Source of the DNA: Bremerella volcania
GTDB lineage: Bacteria > Planctomycetota > Planctomycetia > Pirellulales > Pirellulaceae
NCBI RefSeq assembly: GCF_007748115.1
Contig: NZ_CP036289.1
Coordinates: 5,580,001 to 5,644,000 of the forward strand
Length of the DNA: 64,000 nucleotides
Reading direction: 5' to 3'
Under the pieces are notes generated by a model that saw only the letters and a list, made by a program, of their open reading frames with translations, made no database searches and was not told the DNA's origin. Positions 19,316 to 29,100 of the stretch are shown here, in pieces. The position numbers and the translations under genes were made by a program. Numbering within the stretch: position 1 is the stretch's first letter; each line of letters opens with the position of its first letter.

Positions 19316-20929
19316 ATGCTTCGCCTTTCTCTCCGCCCTGGCCTGTTACTTGCGGGACTTCTTCTATTCAGTCTGCCCCTTGCCGCGGAAGACCGTTTCC
19401 TGACGATCGGTGGTGGTCCCGTTGCAGATGGAAATCAGATCTCGCTGGAAAATAATGTTCTGTTTTTCCAGCGTGTTCTTTCTCAGTTAGGACTAGAAAA
19501 AGCGGAACATCAAATCTTGTTTGCAGATGGCTCGAATCCGGCCGTCGACCTGCAATATGAAAACGTTGATCGCGACCCGGAAGATATCCATCGACTTTTG
19601 GCCGAGATCGTCGGGCCAGGACAGGGGATTAAGTTCGATTATCGCTCCAGCACCATCCCCGGTATCAGCGGCGAGGCAACGCCGGAAAGCATCGAGAAAA
19701 CACTAGCCGATCTTTCGCATCGCCTGAACTCGGATGACCGAGTCATCTTCTACTTCACAGGACACGGCGGAAAGGACCGTACCAGACCCGCACCGCCGCC
19801 AAAAGCCAACGACAAGATGAAAGAGGAAGACGCCAAGTCGGACGACACCAAAGAGGAAGAAACCGATCATAAGAAAGAAGCCGATAAGCCAGCAAAAAAA
19901 ACTCGCAGGGAACCAACGTATAGTGGAAACGTCACGCATCTCTGGTATCGCGATAAGATGACGGCTAAGGAGTGGACCGAGAAATTAGACGAATTGCCAC
20001 CCAATGTCCCGTTCGTGGCCGTGATGGTTCAATGCTACAGCGGTGGCTTCGGCAATCTAATCTTTAAGGGGGGCGATCCAGACAAAGGATTAGCCGACCA
20101 TCGACGCTGCGGCTTCTTTTCGACGGTGCCTGACCGAGTTGCCGCTGGCTGTACGCCAAACGTCGATCAGGCCGAGTATCGCGAATACTCTTCCTATTTC
20201 TGGGAAGCCTTGAGTGGTGTCTCCCGAATTGGTGAATCGATCGAGAAGCCCGACTTCGACCAAGACGGTGTCACCACACTTCTGGAAGCGCACGCTTATA
20301 CTGTACTTCACGCCGACACAATCGACATTCCGACACGCACTTCCGACTTCTTTCTTCGTGAGTACTCAACTCTCCAGGGGGAAAATGACCTTGCCACGAT
20401 TCACACGCCAATCGATCAACTGATGGCCGGGGCTGACGCCAGCGAGCAAGCGGTGATTGAGGGCCTCAGCGGGCGATTTGAGTTTTCCGAAGTCGACCGA
20501 GGCAAACAGGTCGAAGAAGCGATTCGAGATAAGAAGGGCACGAAGCGAAAGGTTGACGGAGACGTTCGTCGTCAACTTGGGGAAATCAATGGATTGAAGC
20601 AGAAAATCCGCGAGTCGTTGGAAAAGAAGTGGCCCGTGATCACCAACCCGTGGCATCCTCAAACGATGGTACTGCTGACAGAAGAGCCTGACTACTTGCG
20701 ATCCAATATCCTCGAGCACGAGGAGTACCCATCGCTGAAGAAAGCAACCACCAAGCTAGAAGAGCTTCGCCAGGAACAGGAAGCCCTGGAACTCGAAATC
20801 GTCAAACTGGAACGCCTCAAGTTCTGGCTCGAGCGCCGCGCCCGAGTACTAAACCTGGAAAACACGTCTGACAGCGACATGATTCAAAGGCTACACGCCT
20901 TGGTGGAGCTTGAGTCGCAATCGATTTAG
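19316..20929 (+). CDS. secreted caspase/legumain-like clan CD cysteine peptidase
   Basis: 537 residues from ATG 19316. The signal peptide is MLRLSLRPGLLLAGLLLFSL, ending around LAAED. The upstream GTG at 19265 would bury this signal. The catalytic pair typical of clan CD peptidases is seen: His150 in VIFYFTGHGGKD and Cys240 in VAVMVQCYSGGF, each at the end of a hydrophobic strand. Between them lies a charged, low-complexity insertion rich in Lys, Glu and Asp (about 160-198). A C-terminal region of about 170 residues is a probable coiled coil. Bacterial members of this clan cleave after Arg, Lys, Asn or Asp; specificity here is unknown. It could be a C13 or C14 relative. Confidence 0.8.
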   Translation: MLRLSLRPGLLLAGLLLFSLPLAAEDRFLTIGGGPVADGNQISLENNVLFFQRVLSQLGLEKAEHQILFADGSNPAVDLQYENVDRDPEDIHRLLAEIVGPGQGIKFDYRSSTIPGISGEATPESIEKTLADLSHRLNSDDRVIFYFTGHGGKDRTRPAPPPKANDKMKEEDAKSDDTKEEETDHKKEADKPAKKTRREPTYSGNVTHLWYRDKMTAKEWTEKLDELPPNVPFVAVMVQCYSGGFGNLIFKGGDPDKGLADHRRCGFFSTVPDRVAAGCTPNVDQAEYREYSSYFWEALSGVSRIGESIEKPDFDQDGVTTLLEAHAYTVLHADTIDIPTRTSDFFLREYSTLQGENDLATIHTPIDQLMAGADASEQAVIEGLSGRFEFSEVDRGKQVEEAIRDKKGTKRKVDGDVRRQLGEINGLKQKIRESLEKKWPVITNPWHPQTMVLLTEEPDYLRSNILEHEEYPSLKKATTKLEELRQEQEALELEIVKLERLKFWLERRARVLNLENTSDSDMIQRLHALVELESQSI

Positions 20930-21029
20930 CAATCGCCCCAGGGAAATCCACTCAAGCCGAAGAATTGAAAACGAAAATACCTTCTTATCGGCCCAGAAGC
21001 GTATTCGTGACTGTGTTTTTGGCCCTTTT

Positions 21030-21043
21030 CATTTCATGAAATG
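21030..21043. repeat. 14-bp perfect palindrome between convergent genes
   Basis: CATTTCATGAAATG reads the same on both strands and lies between the stop of the caspase-like gene and the stop of the XylR-type regulator. A T-run GTTTTT lies 14 bases before it. It could be a weak bidirectional terminator or a protein-binding site. Confidence 0.4.
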
Positions 21044-21052
21044 GCAGACCTC

Positions 21053-22255
21053 CTAGCGGAGGTAGTTATCTTGACGATTTTGGCGCCGGAAATGACTGGG
21101 CACATCCCCCATGGTTCGCTTGAAGCTTCGGATGAAAGACTCGGTGTGGTTAAAACCACATCGGTAGGCGATCTCTGGGATCGCAAGTTCGGTATCGCGC
21201 AACAAAACGGCGGCGCGTTCAAGTCGAACCCGTCGTAGAATCACCGCCGGAGAGCGGCCGACGAAACGTTCAAATCGGTTTTCTAGCACACGCCTGGAAA
21301 CATTGAGTGCAACTTCCAGGTCATGAATGCGAATCGGCTGCTCGGCGTTTTCTCGAATATACTTGATCGCTTCGGCGACGACCTCGTCTTGAAAACCCGT
21401 CGCATCTGACGATCGTCGAGCAAGTACGCCACGGGGAGGAATCTCGATCGGCTGTTCAGGGGCCGGTTCCCCTTGGATCATTCTGTCTAACAATTCGGCC
21501 GCTCGATAACCTACCGTACGTCCACCCTGATCGAGGCTCGATAACTCCACAGGAGCAAGTGCCGACATCAACGCATCATCTTCGATGCACAAGATCGCTA
21601 CGTCGTCTGGCACTTCGATCGTGGCATTCGCACACTGCGTCATCACAGCCCTTCCAACCATCGCGCTCCAGGTGATTACCCCTACCGGCTTGGGAAGTTC
21701 AAGCAGCCACTGACGCAACAGATGCTCATTGGAACGAATACCGTGCTCGCGCGGGTCCGTTTCCTCCTTGTCGTAAGCGAAGACGTGAAGTTGGGCTTCA
21801 TCCGCGTCGGTCTTCTCGCGTATGGCATCTTCCATCTCTGTGCCGTAAGGCATATGCGGTGCAGCGCCAATGTAGGCAATGTTGCGGAAGCCTCGATCAA
21901 GAAAGTGCTGGGTAGCCATGTGACCGCAAGCCCTCTGATCAGAAACAACATTGGGATAACGCCGGGAGTGCTGCCGAGCCCAAGAGACATTGACGCATGG
22001 AATCTTGCGACGCGCGATACTTCGCACCAGCCCCGGACTTGTGAGTCGCCCTATAACACCATGCCCTTTCCAATCGCGTGGCAACTGTAAGGTTTCCCAA
22101 AATCCATGCGGCTCGATGAAGCAATCCCAGCCTCCTTGCTCGCCGGCATAGTCAGCCACCCCGCGCAGGACTTCGCGACTCCACTCCGTCGCCGTCTGGA
22201 CCACCAACGCCACGGAACGTCGGGCCGGCACGCCTAATAAAGAGGTAGACATCAC
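21053..22255 (-). CDS. XylR-type transcriptional regulator (LacI-like sensor plus AraC HTH)
   Basis: 400 residues. The N-terminal two thirds (about 14-285) resemble a periplasmic-binding/LacI sugar-sensing fold without a LacI-type HTH. It begins VALVVQTATEWSREVLRG and contains DQRACGHMATQHFLDRGFRNIAYIG. The C-terminal 110 residues are an AraC-type double helix-turn-helix, with IRIHDLEVALNVSRRVLENRF and the second helix pair EIAYRCGFNHTESFIRSFKR. This hybrid architecture is that of XylR and is abundant in planctomycetes. The ligand is probably a sugar, but no carbohydrate gene is adjacent. The DUF1559 gene is divergent (270 bp apart). Confidence 0.9.
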   Translation of the reverse strand: MMSTSLLGVPARRSVALVVQTATEWSREVLRGVADYAGEQGGWDCFIEPHGFWETLQLPRDWKGHGVIGRLTSPGLVRSIARRKIPCVNVSWARQHSRRYPNVVSDQRACGHMATQHFLDRGFRNIAYIGAAPHMPYGTEMEDAIREKTDADEAQLHVFAYDKEETDPREHGIRSNEHLLRQWLLELPKPVGVITWSAMVGRAVMTQCANATIEVPDDVAILCIEDDALMSALAPVELSSLDQGGRTVGYRAAELLDRMIQGEPAPEQPIEIPPRGVLARRSSDATGFQDEVVAEAIKYIRENAEQPIRIHDLEVALNVSRRVLENRFERFVGRSPAVILRRVRLERAAVLLRDTELAIPEIAYRCGFNHTESFIRSFKRTMGDVPSHFRRQNRQDNYLR

Positions 22256-22525
22256 TAAACACCTTTAACGGTCGCGATCCGTCGTGCTTTCCACGCCCTT
22301 CCCATCGTCAACTATCCGATTGCAAAAGGGGCATGATGGTTTTCTTAACGATGTGCGAACAGACCGTGCATTATGTCAAACCTTATGCGTATTTTGTCAT
22401 GTCAACGATTCTCCTTCAAGGCTACCATAAGCCGACATGTGGAAGCGAGCATGCAACGTGCGAACGTATCCCAATCATTTCATCAATATTGTTTTTCTCA
22501 CCGCGTTTCTTGAAGGCTGACGAAA

Positions 22526-23539
22526 ATGTCTCGAAAACTTAACGGATTCACCCTGGTCGAGTTGTTGGTCGTGATCGCCATCATCGGCGTATTGATCGCC
22601 CTGTTGCTGCCAGCTGTGCAACAAGCCCGCGAAGCCGCACGGCGCATGAGTTGTACAAACAACTTAAAGCAGCTTGGTTTGGCCCTGCACAATCATCACG
22701 ACACCTACGGCAAGTTCCCTGCTGGTGCCAGCAACGAAGAAGACTCTTCCAGCGACGAAACCGGCGGTCACTGGAGTGCCCGCCTACTTCCGTTCGTCGA
22801 ACAAACGAACCTCTATGAAGCGATTACTCTGACCACCGATTCTGCCAACTTTGCCGCCGGCGGTGGCGGTGTCAGCGGAGCTTCACTAACGAGCAGCAAT
22901 GCAAGCCATCGCAATATCGCGGCATGTGAAACGCTGGTTCCTGGATTTCGTTGTCCGTCAGCACCGATTCCAGAACAAATTCGTGACACCTCGACCGACA
23001 ACTGGACAGTACAAAACCGCGTTCCGGCCAGCTATCTAGGCAACTGTTCTGGCACGTTGACCTCCGACTATCAATCAGGTCAGGGGCAGGCATGGTGGGG
23101 CAAGTCGGCCGGAGCAGATTTGAATGGCGTCTTCCAAAATTTTCGTCCATTGCGTTTTGCCGACGTAACCGACGGCACTTCCAACACGGTCGCTTTTGGT
23201 GAGGCTGTGCCTGATCCTCGCAATACCGGGGCTCGTGAAGACAGCGCCAACGGAGCTTCTGCCCAGAAGGATCACTGGATCATCGGCGGCGACGATGCCG
23301 ACGTGCCAGCCGACTGGTCGGAAATGTTCGGCACACTGGGCGTCGGAATCAATTTGCCTAAGGTCGATCCAGGTGCGGCAGGCTTCAGCGAATATGAGTT
23401 CGGCTACAGCAGTCAGCACCCCGGTGGAGCGATGTTCTGCCTAACCGATGGTTCCGTTACGTTTCTGGCCGAAACAAGCGATGCGGCCACGCGTAAGGCC
23501 TATGGCACTCGCAATGGCGAAGAAGTTGTTTCCAACTAA
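22526..23539 (+). CDS. DUF1559 protein with type IV pilin-like N terminus
   Basis: 337 residues. The N terminus has the prepilin cleavage and helix motif GFTLVELLVVIAIIGVL (residues 7-23), followed by PAVQQAREAARRMSC and the NLKQLGLALHNHHDTYGKFP segment that define planctomycete DUF1559 proteins. The C-terminal H-x9-DG motif is HPGGAMFCLTDGS, near residue 307. It is presumably processed by a prepilin peptidase and assembled in the envelope; the function of the family is not established. Planctomycete genomes carry dozens of paralogues. The gene pairs with the small lipoprotein gene 31 bp downstream. Confidence 0.92.
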   Translation: MSRKLNGFTLVELLVVIAIIGVLIALLLPAVQQAREAARRMSCTNNLKQLGLALHNHHDTYGKFPAGASNEEDSSSDETGGHWSARLLPFVEQTNLYEAITLTTDSANFAAGGGGVSGASLTSSNASHRNIAACETLVPGFRCPSAPIPEQIRDTSTDNWTVQNRVPASYLGNCSGTLTSDYQSGQGQAWWGKSAGADLNGVFQNFRPLRFADVTDGTSNTVAFGEAVPDPRNTGAREDSANGASAQKDHWIIGGDDADVPADWSEMFGTLGVGINLPKVDPGAAGFSEYEFGYSSQHPGGAMFCLTDGSVTFLAETSDAATRKAYGTRNGEEVVSN

Positions 23540-23570
23540 CCTGGCACCCTAGCAAAGTGAAGTCTTTCTC

Positions 23571-24011
23571 ATGTCTCAACCATATTGGTTCAGCACGATC
23601 CTAAGAGCCTCCGGTGTTGCTTTGCTGGCTTTCGTGGTAGCAGGCTGTGACGTCACTCCTGTGCCACAGACTGCCCGTGGAAAAGTCTTGATCAACGGCC
23701 AAGCGCGTGGCGGCATCGAGGTCACCTTCTGGGACGCGATGAATCACGAAAGCATGCTCGTCTCGACGACGACTTCAGACGATGGGACCTTTTTGGTTCA
23801 AAATATCCCGCTGGGGGGAATGAAGGAATGCGTCGTGACGTTCTCAAAACCTGCTTTGAAGAACGGACAAGACCTTCCCGTCGACATGAAAGCGTCCGAA
23901 GGGAACACAGTCGAACTCGTCCCGAAAGATCTACGCGACCCGAACCAGAGCACTGTGCGTGCAACTTTGCCGACAAACGAGTTTCAATACGACATTACCA
24001 CGACGAAATAG
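23571..24011 (+). CDS. small lipoprotein with carboxypeptidase-regulatory-like fold
   Basis: 146 residues. A hydrophobic N-terminal segment ends in the lipobox VVAGCDV, with Cys26 as the likely lipidated residue. The mature part is a compact beta domain. A repeated pattern GKVLINGQARGGIEVTF and TSDDGTFLVQNIPLGG matches transthyretin or carboxypeptidase-regulatory-like domains. Such lipoproteins are found directly downstream of DUF1559 genes in many planctomycetes, and the 31-bp gap suggests a shared transcript. The two products may act together at the cell surface. The function is unknown. Confidence 0.78.
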   Translation: MSQPYWFSTILRASGVALLAFVVAGCDVTPVPQTARGKVLINGQARGGIEVTFWDAMNHESMLVSTTTSDDGTFLVQNIPLGGMKECVVTFSKPALKNGQDLPVDMKASEGNTVELVPKDLRDPNQSTVRATLPTNEFQYDITTTK

Positions 24012-24049
24012 TTGCCGCGGTAAGGGACTGAATTGCGGTATCCATCCGG

Positions 24050-25864
24050 CTACCGTAGAGGTGGGCTCGCAGGCGTTCGCGTCACAGCGTTGTTGTACTG
24101 CGGATCGAAGTACCAATACATGCCGCCAGGGCTTGAGATATCGCGGAGCCACTGCCGCTGTGTCGGCATGCGAGCGTTCTGCATCAACTCATAGATATCG
24201 CTGATAACCGTCGTGTTGTCACCATAATAGGCGTGCCCCATCAAACTGGTATCGATCTTCGTAACATCGATGGTATCGATGCCGTTGAGAACTAAGATAT
24301 TCGCGCCAACATCGCCGGCGCGAGGATAGCCGTTTACTGCACGCGAGGCCATGAGGGCCACATCATTTTGCGAGGCGTACAACGTAACGTGATGGGCCAG
24401 ACCCGTCAGATTCGGTGCAATCTTCTCCTTAAAAACGCGTGCGTCGACGTCTGGAGCCGCCAAAATGACTTCATTGAAGATCTTTTGGTTCTGTTGAAGG
24501 TCCTGCGCCAACGATTCCACCGCGGCACCAAACGCTCGGTTCCCCATGCTGTGAGCGATCAGATGCACCGACTGGGCACCACTGTGCTGATGGACTTTCA
24601 ACAGAAACTCTTTTAGATGAGAAGCGGTCCAAAACGAGTTACCGCGATCGGTAACGTATCCCAGAAGTTCCCCCTGGGATGGCCAACTGAAAAAGACCGG
24701 AGCCCCTTTGAAATCCAGGTCATGAGTGATCTGGGCCGTACGTCGGGCTGCATCTTCAAAAGTAACGTTGTAGCCGTGGATGAAGATCAGAAGATCACGA
24801 TTGGGAGACTCTTCGACGCGCAGCTTGAGCATGTCAAAGAACTCCTGCTCTTTCTTCGACTTCACTTCCATCAACATAACGTGGTCTTCCGGCTTCTCCT
24901 CAAACTCCCAGTGCACAACGGACGGAGATTCGAGTTGGCCAGCCTGGTGCGATTTAGGAATGCTTACCTTACAGGTTCCCAGTTCCAGATCCCCTTGCTC
25001 TTTGCCGTAGACGACAGAGTCATTTGATAGAAAGCGGTCGTACTTGTGGTACTGAACCCAACCTTCCTGCCCAACAACGACCGCTCCACTAACGGCAACT
25101 ACCACGGTCAGTCCGGCAATAATGTACTGTTTGAATTTCGTGAGGAGGAGCGCGACGGCGATTCCCAAGATCACGCAAGTGACCGCTGGTAGTAACGCAT
25201 GGAACTTATGGGGCAGCACGCTGCCCGGCCAAACCATGGGCGCACGGTCGGTCCCATAAAACACCTCGACAACATCAAATGGATCATCACTCGCAGCTTC
25301 CTCCTGGAACGGTGCAAGTTCGGGCTCGGCTGTCATGGGCTGCATCTCGGCAGGAGCCTGCATCATCCGGGGCTGCTCAAGCGGAGCTTCCATGGCTTGA
25401 GGTTGCTGCATCTGCGATGGCAGAGATTTGGGCTGCGAGTAAGGACTCATATCCGAGGCGGGACTCCGCTGAAGATTCGGAGAACTGCCAGACGCACTTG
25501 GTGACAAATTCCGCGGAGTATATTTCGGGAGGGGAGCGGTTTCGGATGGATCGGAGTAACCGTACCGGACGTCTGGCTCGGCCTGTGGCGCGTTCCCCTC
25601 TGGTCCCAACTGAGGTTCGACGATCTCCATGCTAAATGGCCGCTGCTGTGGTGGCTGTACCGGATCATTCACCGGCGCGGCATCAACAGGAGCGGCGCTT
25701 TCAGCATATGGAGCATCATTCGGATCGCCCGACGCGACTTCTTGCTCCCCTTTATCCTGGGCACATCCCAGGACGATCGCCAAGAGGAACAGGCTCAACG
25801 AGACTGTTTCCAAGCAGCGAGAAAATGACAACGACTTTGTAGCGTGCTTCGCGTTATCGGACAT
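24050..25864 (-). CDS. DUF900-type alpha/beta hydrolase lipoprotein
   Basis: 604 residues from ATG 25864, chosen because its strand has AGGGGG seven bases upstream. A further ATG at 25897 lacks this. The N-terminal hydrophobic segment with LAIVLGCAQDK is a lipoprotein signal. A Pro/Gln/Met-rich linker (about 40-200) leads to one or two hydrophobic helices (about 225-275) and then a DUF900 hydrolase domain. That domain has LIFIHGYNVTFEDAARRTA (oxyanion side), the nucleophile elbow IAHSMGNR and a late His in the segment SLMGHAYYG. Hydrolases of this kind act on esters or amides; the substrate is unknown. It is divergent from the giant macroglobulin gene. Confidence 0.82.
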   Translation of the reverse strand: MSDNAKHATKSLSFSRCLETVSLSLFLLAIVLGCAQDKGEQEVASGDPNDAPYAESAAPVDAAPVNDPVQPPQQRPFSMEIVEPQLGPEGNAPQAEPDVRYGYSDPSETAPLPKYTPRNLSPSASGSSPNLQRSPASDMSPYSQPKSLPSQMQQPQAMEAPLEQPRMMQAPAEMQPMTAEPELAPFQEEAASDDPFDVVEVFYGTDRAPMVWPGSVLPHKFHALLPAVTCVILGIAVALLLTKFKQYIIAGLTVVVAVSGAVVVGQEGWVQYHKYDRFLSNDSVVYGKEQGDLELGTCKVSIPKSHQAGQLESPSVVHWEFEEKPEDHVMLMEVKSKKEQEFFDMLKLRVEESPNRDLLIFIHGYNVTFEDAARRTAQITHDLDFKGAPVFFSWPSQGELLGYVTDRGNSFWTASHLKEFLLKVHQHSGAQSVHLIAHSMGNRAFGAAVESLAQDLQQNQKIFNEVILAAPDVDARVFKEKIAPNLTGLAHHVTLYASQNDVALMASRAVNGYPRAGDVGANILVLNGIDTIDVTKIDTSLMGHAYYGDNTTVISDIYELMQNARMPTQRQWLRDISSPGGMYWYFDPQYNNAVTRTPASPPLR

Positions 25865-26181
25865 GGTCCAACCCCCTATTTGCATCCATGCATCCAACCC
25901 TCTGTCTGGTCAGAGTGGGGGTGAATCTTAACGGCGTAATGCGACAGGCAAAAGATCGATTTTCTTGACGGACCCCATGCTTGACGCTGTCGATAAACAT
26001 GGCGACAAATTGCACTAAAACATTGTCAGATGGTCACTTATGACCTAGAAATGAGTTAAATGGACTGACATTACGGCTTGCGAAACCAGCAAAAACCATT
26101 TCCTAGCCCAAATCGTCTATGTCTGAGATAACGAACCTAGTCGCGACACTCTTCTATCCTTTAGCCCCGGGGACTTCTCTG
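25865..26181. other. 317-bp divergent intergenic region, DUF900 hydrolase / macroglobulin gene
   Basis: No gene was seen. An inverted repeat GGTCA (26032-26036) with TGACC (26041-26045), spaced by CTTA, could be an operator, because it lies about 140 bp upstream of the macroglobulin start. TTGACG occurs twice (25968 and 25981 areas), but neither copy has a good -10 box at the usual distance. Confidence 0.4.
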
Positions 26182-29100
26182 ATGTTGCCGCTAATTCGAC
26201 CGCTAGTCTGGAGTTTCGTATTTGCCCTTTGCCTCCCGATCATCGCGACCGCCGCGGAGGGTGATATCGAGGATGTAACCAGCGTTGATGAAACGCTTTA
26301 CGTCCTGGCACCGACTGCCATTCGCGATGCCATGCAGGATCGAAACTACGACGAAGCGATCCAGCTGATCGACGCGGATTTGGCCAAAGATGGCGGCGAC
26401 AAAGAGCAACTACTCTATCTCAAAGGACGAGCACTTCATTTCGCTGGTAAGTATGAAGATGCCGTGCGCGTCTTTGAAGAGCAGTTGAAGCGGTTCCCGG
26501 ACTCTAAATGGTCTCGCAAAGCCAAATTTGCCATAGGGTTAGCTCATGCACGCCGGGGCGATTATCGCAGTGCTGAGGTGGCCTATCGTGAACAAGCACG
26601 CTATCTCCTGTCACTCGATCGCAAGGAAGAAGTCGCTGAGATATACCTCAATCTTGCAAGCGTAGCTTACGAGTGCGGTGAGGAAACCAAAGACAACAAC
26701 GAATACTCGAAGGCTTTGCAGTTCTATCAAAAGGCGTTGGAGGTCGGTCCGAAACCCAAGACGCGGGACAAGATCAACCTGCAGATCGCCCGCAGTCAAA
26801 AGCACCTGGGCCAACAGGGGGCAGCGATCAACGTCTACGCGAATCTCGTCTCAAACAGCACCGATCGCACGATCAAACTGATTGCCCGCTACGAGTTAGG
26901 TGAACTCTACCTTCAAGCAGGACAACACGCGGCAGCGCGGAAGACATGGGAAGACTTACTTGCGCTGCACGACGGAGAAGACTCTCCACTGCTCCCCAAA
27001 GCCGCCTTTCGCTTGGCCGAAACTTACAATTTTCCCAGTCCTCCTTCCGAACAAGATCTAGAACTGGGTGTTGCGGCGTTGGAAGAGTATTTGGCCAAAT
27101 ACCCTGAACACGAGAGTGTACCGGAAGCACACTTCCAACTCGCTCGCGCTTTTTCTAGCCGGGGTCGAGGTGATGATGCCGTTCAAGCCCTGCAATCTTT
27201 TCTAAAGATCGAGCAGTACGCTAGTACCGATGCCTACGCGGACGCCCGTTTCCTCTTGGGTTCGATCTATGCCCAACAACACAAATTTGATGAAGCGATT
27301 GCCGCCTGGAGCCAGTACCTTTCTAAGCATCCCACGCACTCAAAATGGAGCGAGGCCCAACAGCGCATTATCAATGCTCAGTACCAGAAAGCCGAGTTTG
27401 CCTACGCGGAAGAAAACTACGACGAGGCGCGCAAACTTTGGCGTGAATTCCTGGTGAAATACCCGGTTGATTCACGTTCACAACAGATCCAGTTCCGAAT
27501 TGGCGAAAGCTTCCATCGACAGGAAAACTGGGCTGAGGCTATCTCGGCCTGGCAGCAATTGGCCAGCAAGTTTCCAGGTTCGCAGATTGCCGCCCAAGCC
27601 AAGTACAACATCGCTTTGACGACTGAGCAAAAGCTAGAGAAGCTTGCCGAAGCGATCGAGCTTTACAAAGAACTCGCCGGGACACCGTTCGCGTCGCAAG
27701 CTCAACAACGCATTACGCTTCTTACTGGCGAACAACTCGAACTCGCAACGCTCCGCAAGTTTCGCTCTAACCAGAAGCCATCGATTCAACTGAAGACAAG
27801 GAACCTCGAAAAGGTAACCGTTCAGATCTATCCAATCGATCTTGAAACCTACTTCCGCAAGATGCAAACGACCGGGGGTATCGAAAGCCTGGACATTGCG
27901 TTGATCGATCCGGCCGAGAGCTTCACGTTTGAAGTTCCAAAGTACGAGAAATATCGCCTCGACACACACAACGTCGAGATCCCGATTCCTTTGCCTGGCG
28001 AGCAGGAAGGGAACAAGGTGGCCGAAGCAGGTGTCGTCGCCGTGACCGTTACCGGCGCTACCAAGGAAGCCACGACGGTCGTTCTGCAAAGCGATTTGGA
28101 CATGATCGTCAAAAGCTCGCGAGACGAAGTGTTCGTCTACGCTCAGAACATGAAGACCGGCAAGCCGTGGGGGGACGTTCGCTTGTTGATGTCCAATGGC
28201 AGCGAGGTCTTCGCCGAAGCGAAAACAGGTGAGGATGGTGTTTATCGCGCCAGTCGAGACGAGCTTCACGGGTCGAGTGATATCCGTGTGCTGGGGGTCG
28301 TCGACGGGCATTCAGCCGCCAACATCGTGAACTTGGGCGGGCTCGATGTGGCTCGGGGGCTTGAACGACGCGGTTACCTTTACACCGATCGCCCCGCCTA
28401 TCGCCCCGGTCAACTCGTGCACGTCCGCGGCATCATTCGTCACGTGAAAGATGACCGCTACACCGTTCCCGCGGGAGAAACTTACCAATTGGAAGTACTC
28501 GATCCGCGTGGTCGTTCCCTGCTTTATCGCGAGGTGAAACTCTCTGACTTTGGCTCCGCAGGCGGGCATTTGCTGCTTCCGGCCCAGTCGCCGGTTGGTT
28601 CGTACCAGGTGGTAATGAAATCGATCAAGAATAAAGAAGAAGCTTATTACGGTGTCTTCCAGGTCGCCGAATTCCAGCTTCCACGAATCTTTCTGGAGAT
28701 CGAAACGGCAGAGGACGTCTATTACCGCGGCGAGGTCGTGAAAGGAAAGATCACGGCGAAATATTACCACGGCGATCCGGTCATCAACCGTAATCTGCAG
28801 TATTTCCTCGACGGAAAGCAGATCGATGCCCAAACCAACAACAAAGGACAGGTCGAATTCGAGTTGCCGACACGCGACTTACGCGATTCCAAGGTCGTGC
28901 AGATTCAGGCCCGCATGCCCAGTGAGAACGCTTCGACCGCGAAGAGTGTGTTCATTTCGGCGGTTGGCTTTACGATCAATGCCTCGATCGTTCGTGATAC
29001 CTACTTAAGCGGAGAATCGTTTGACGTTACTGCCAGCGTGAAAGATCTGGAAGGAGAACCGCTCGAAACCGATCTAACGCTATCGGTGATGCGACTAGCG

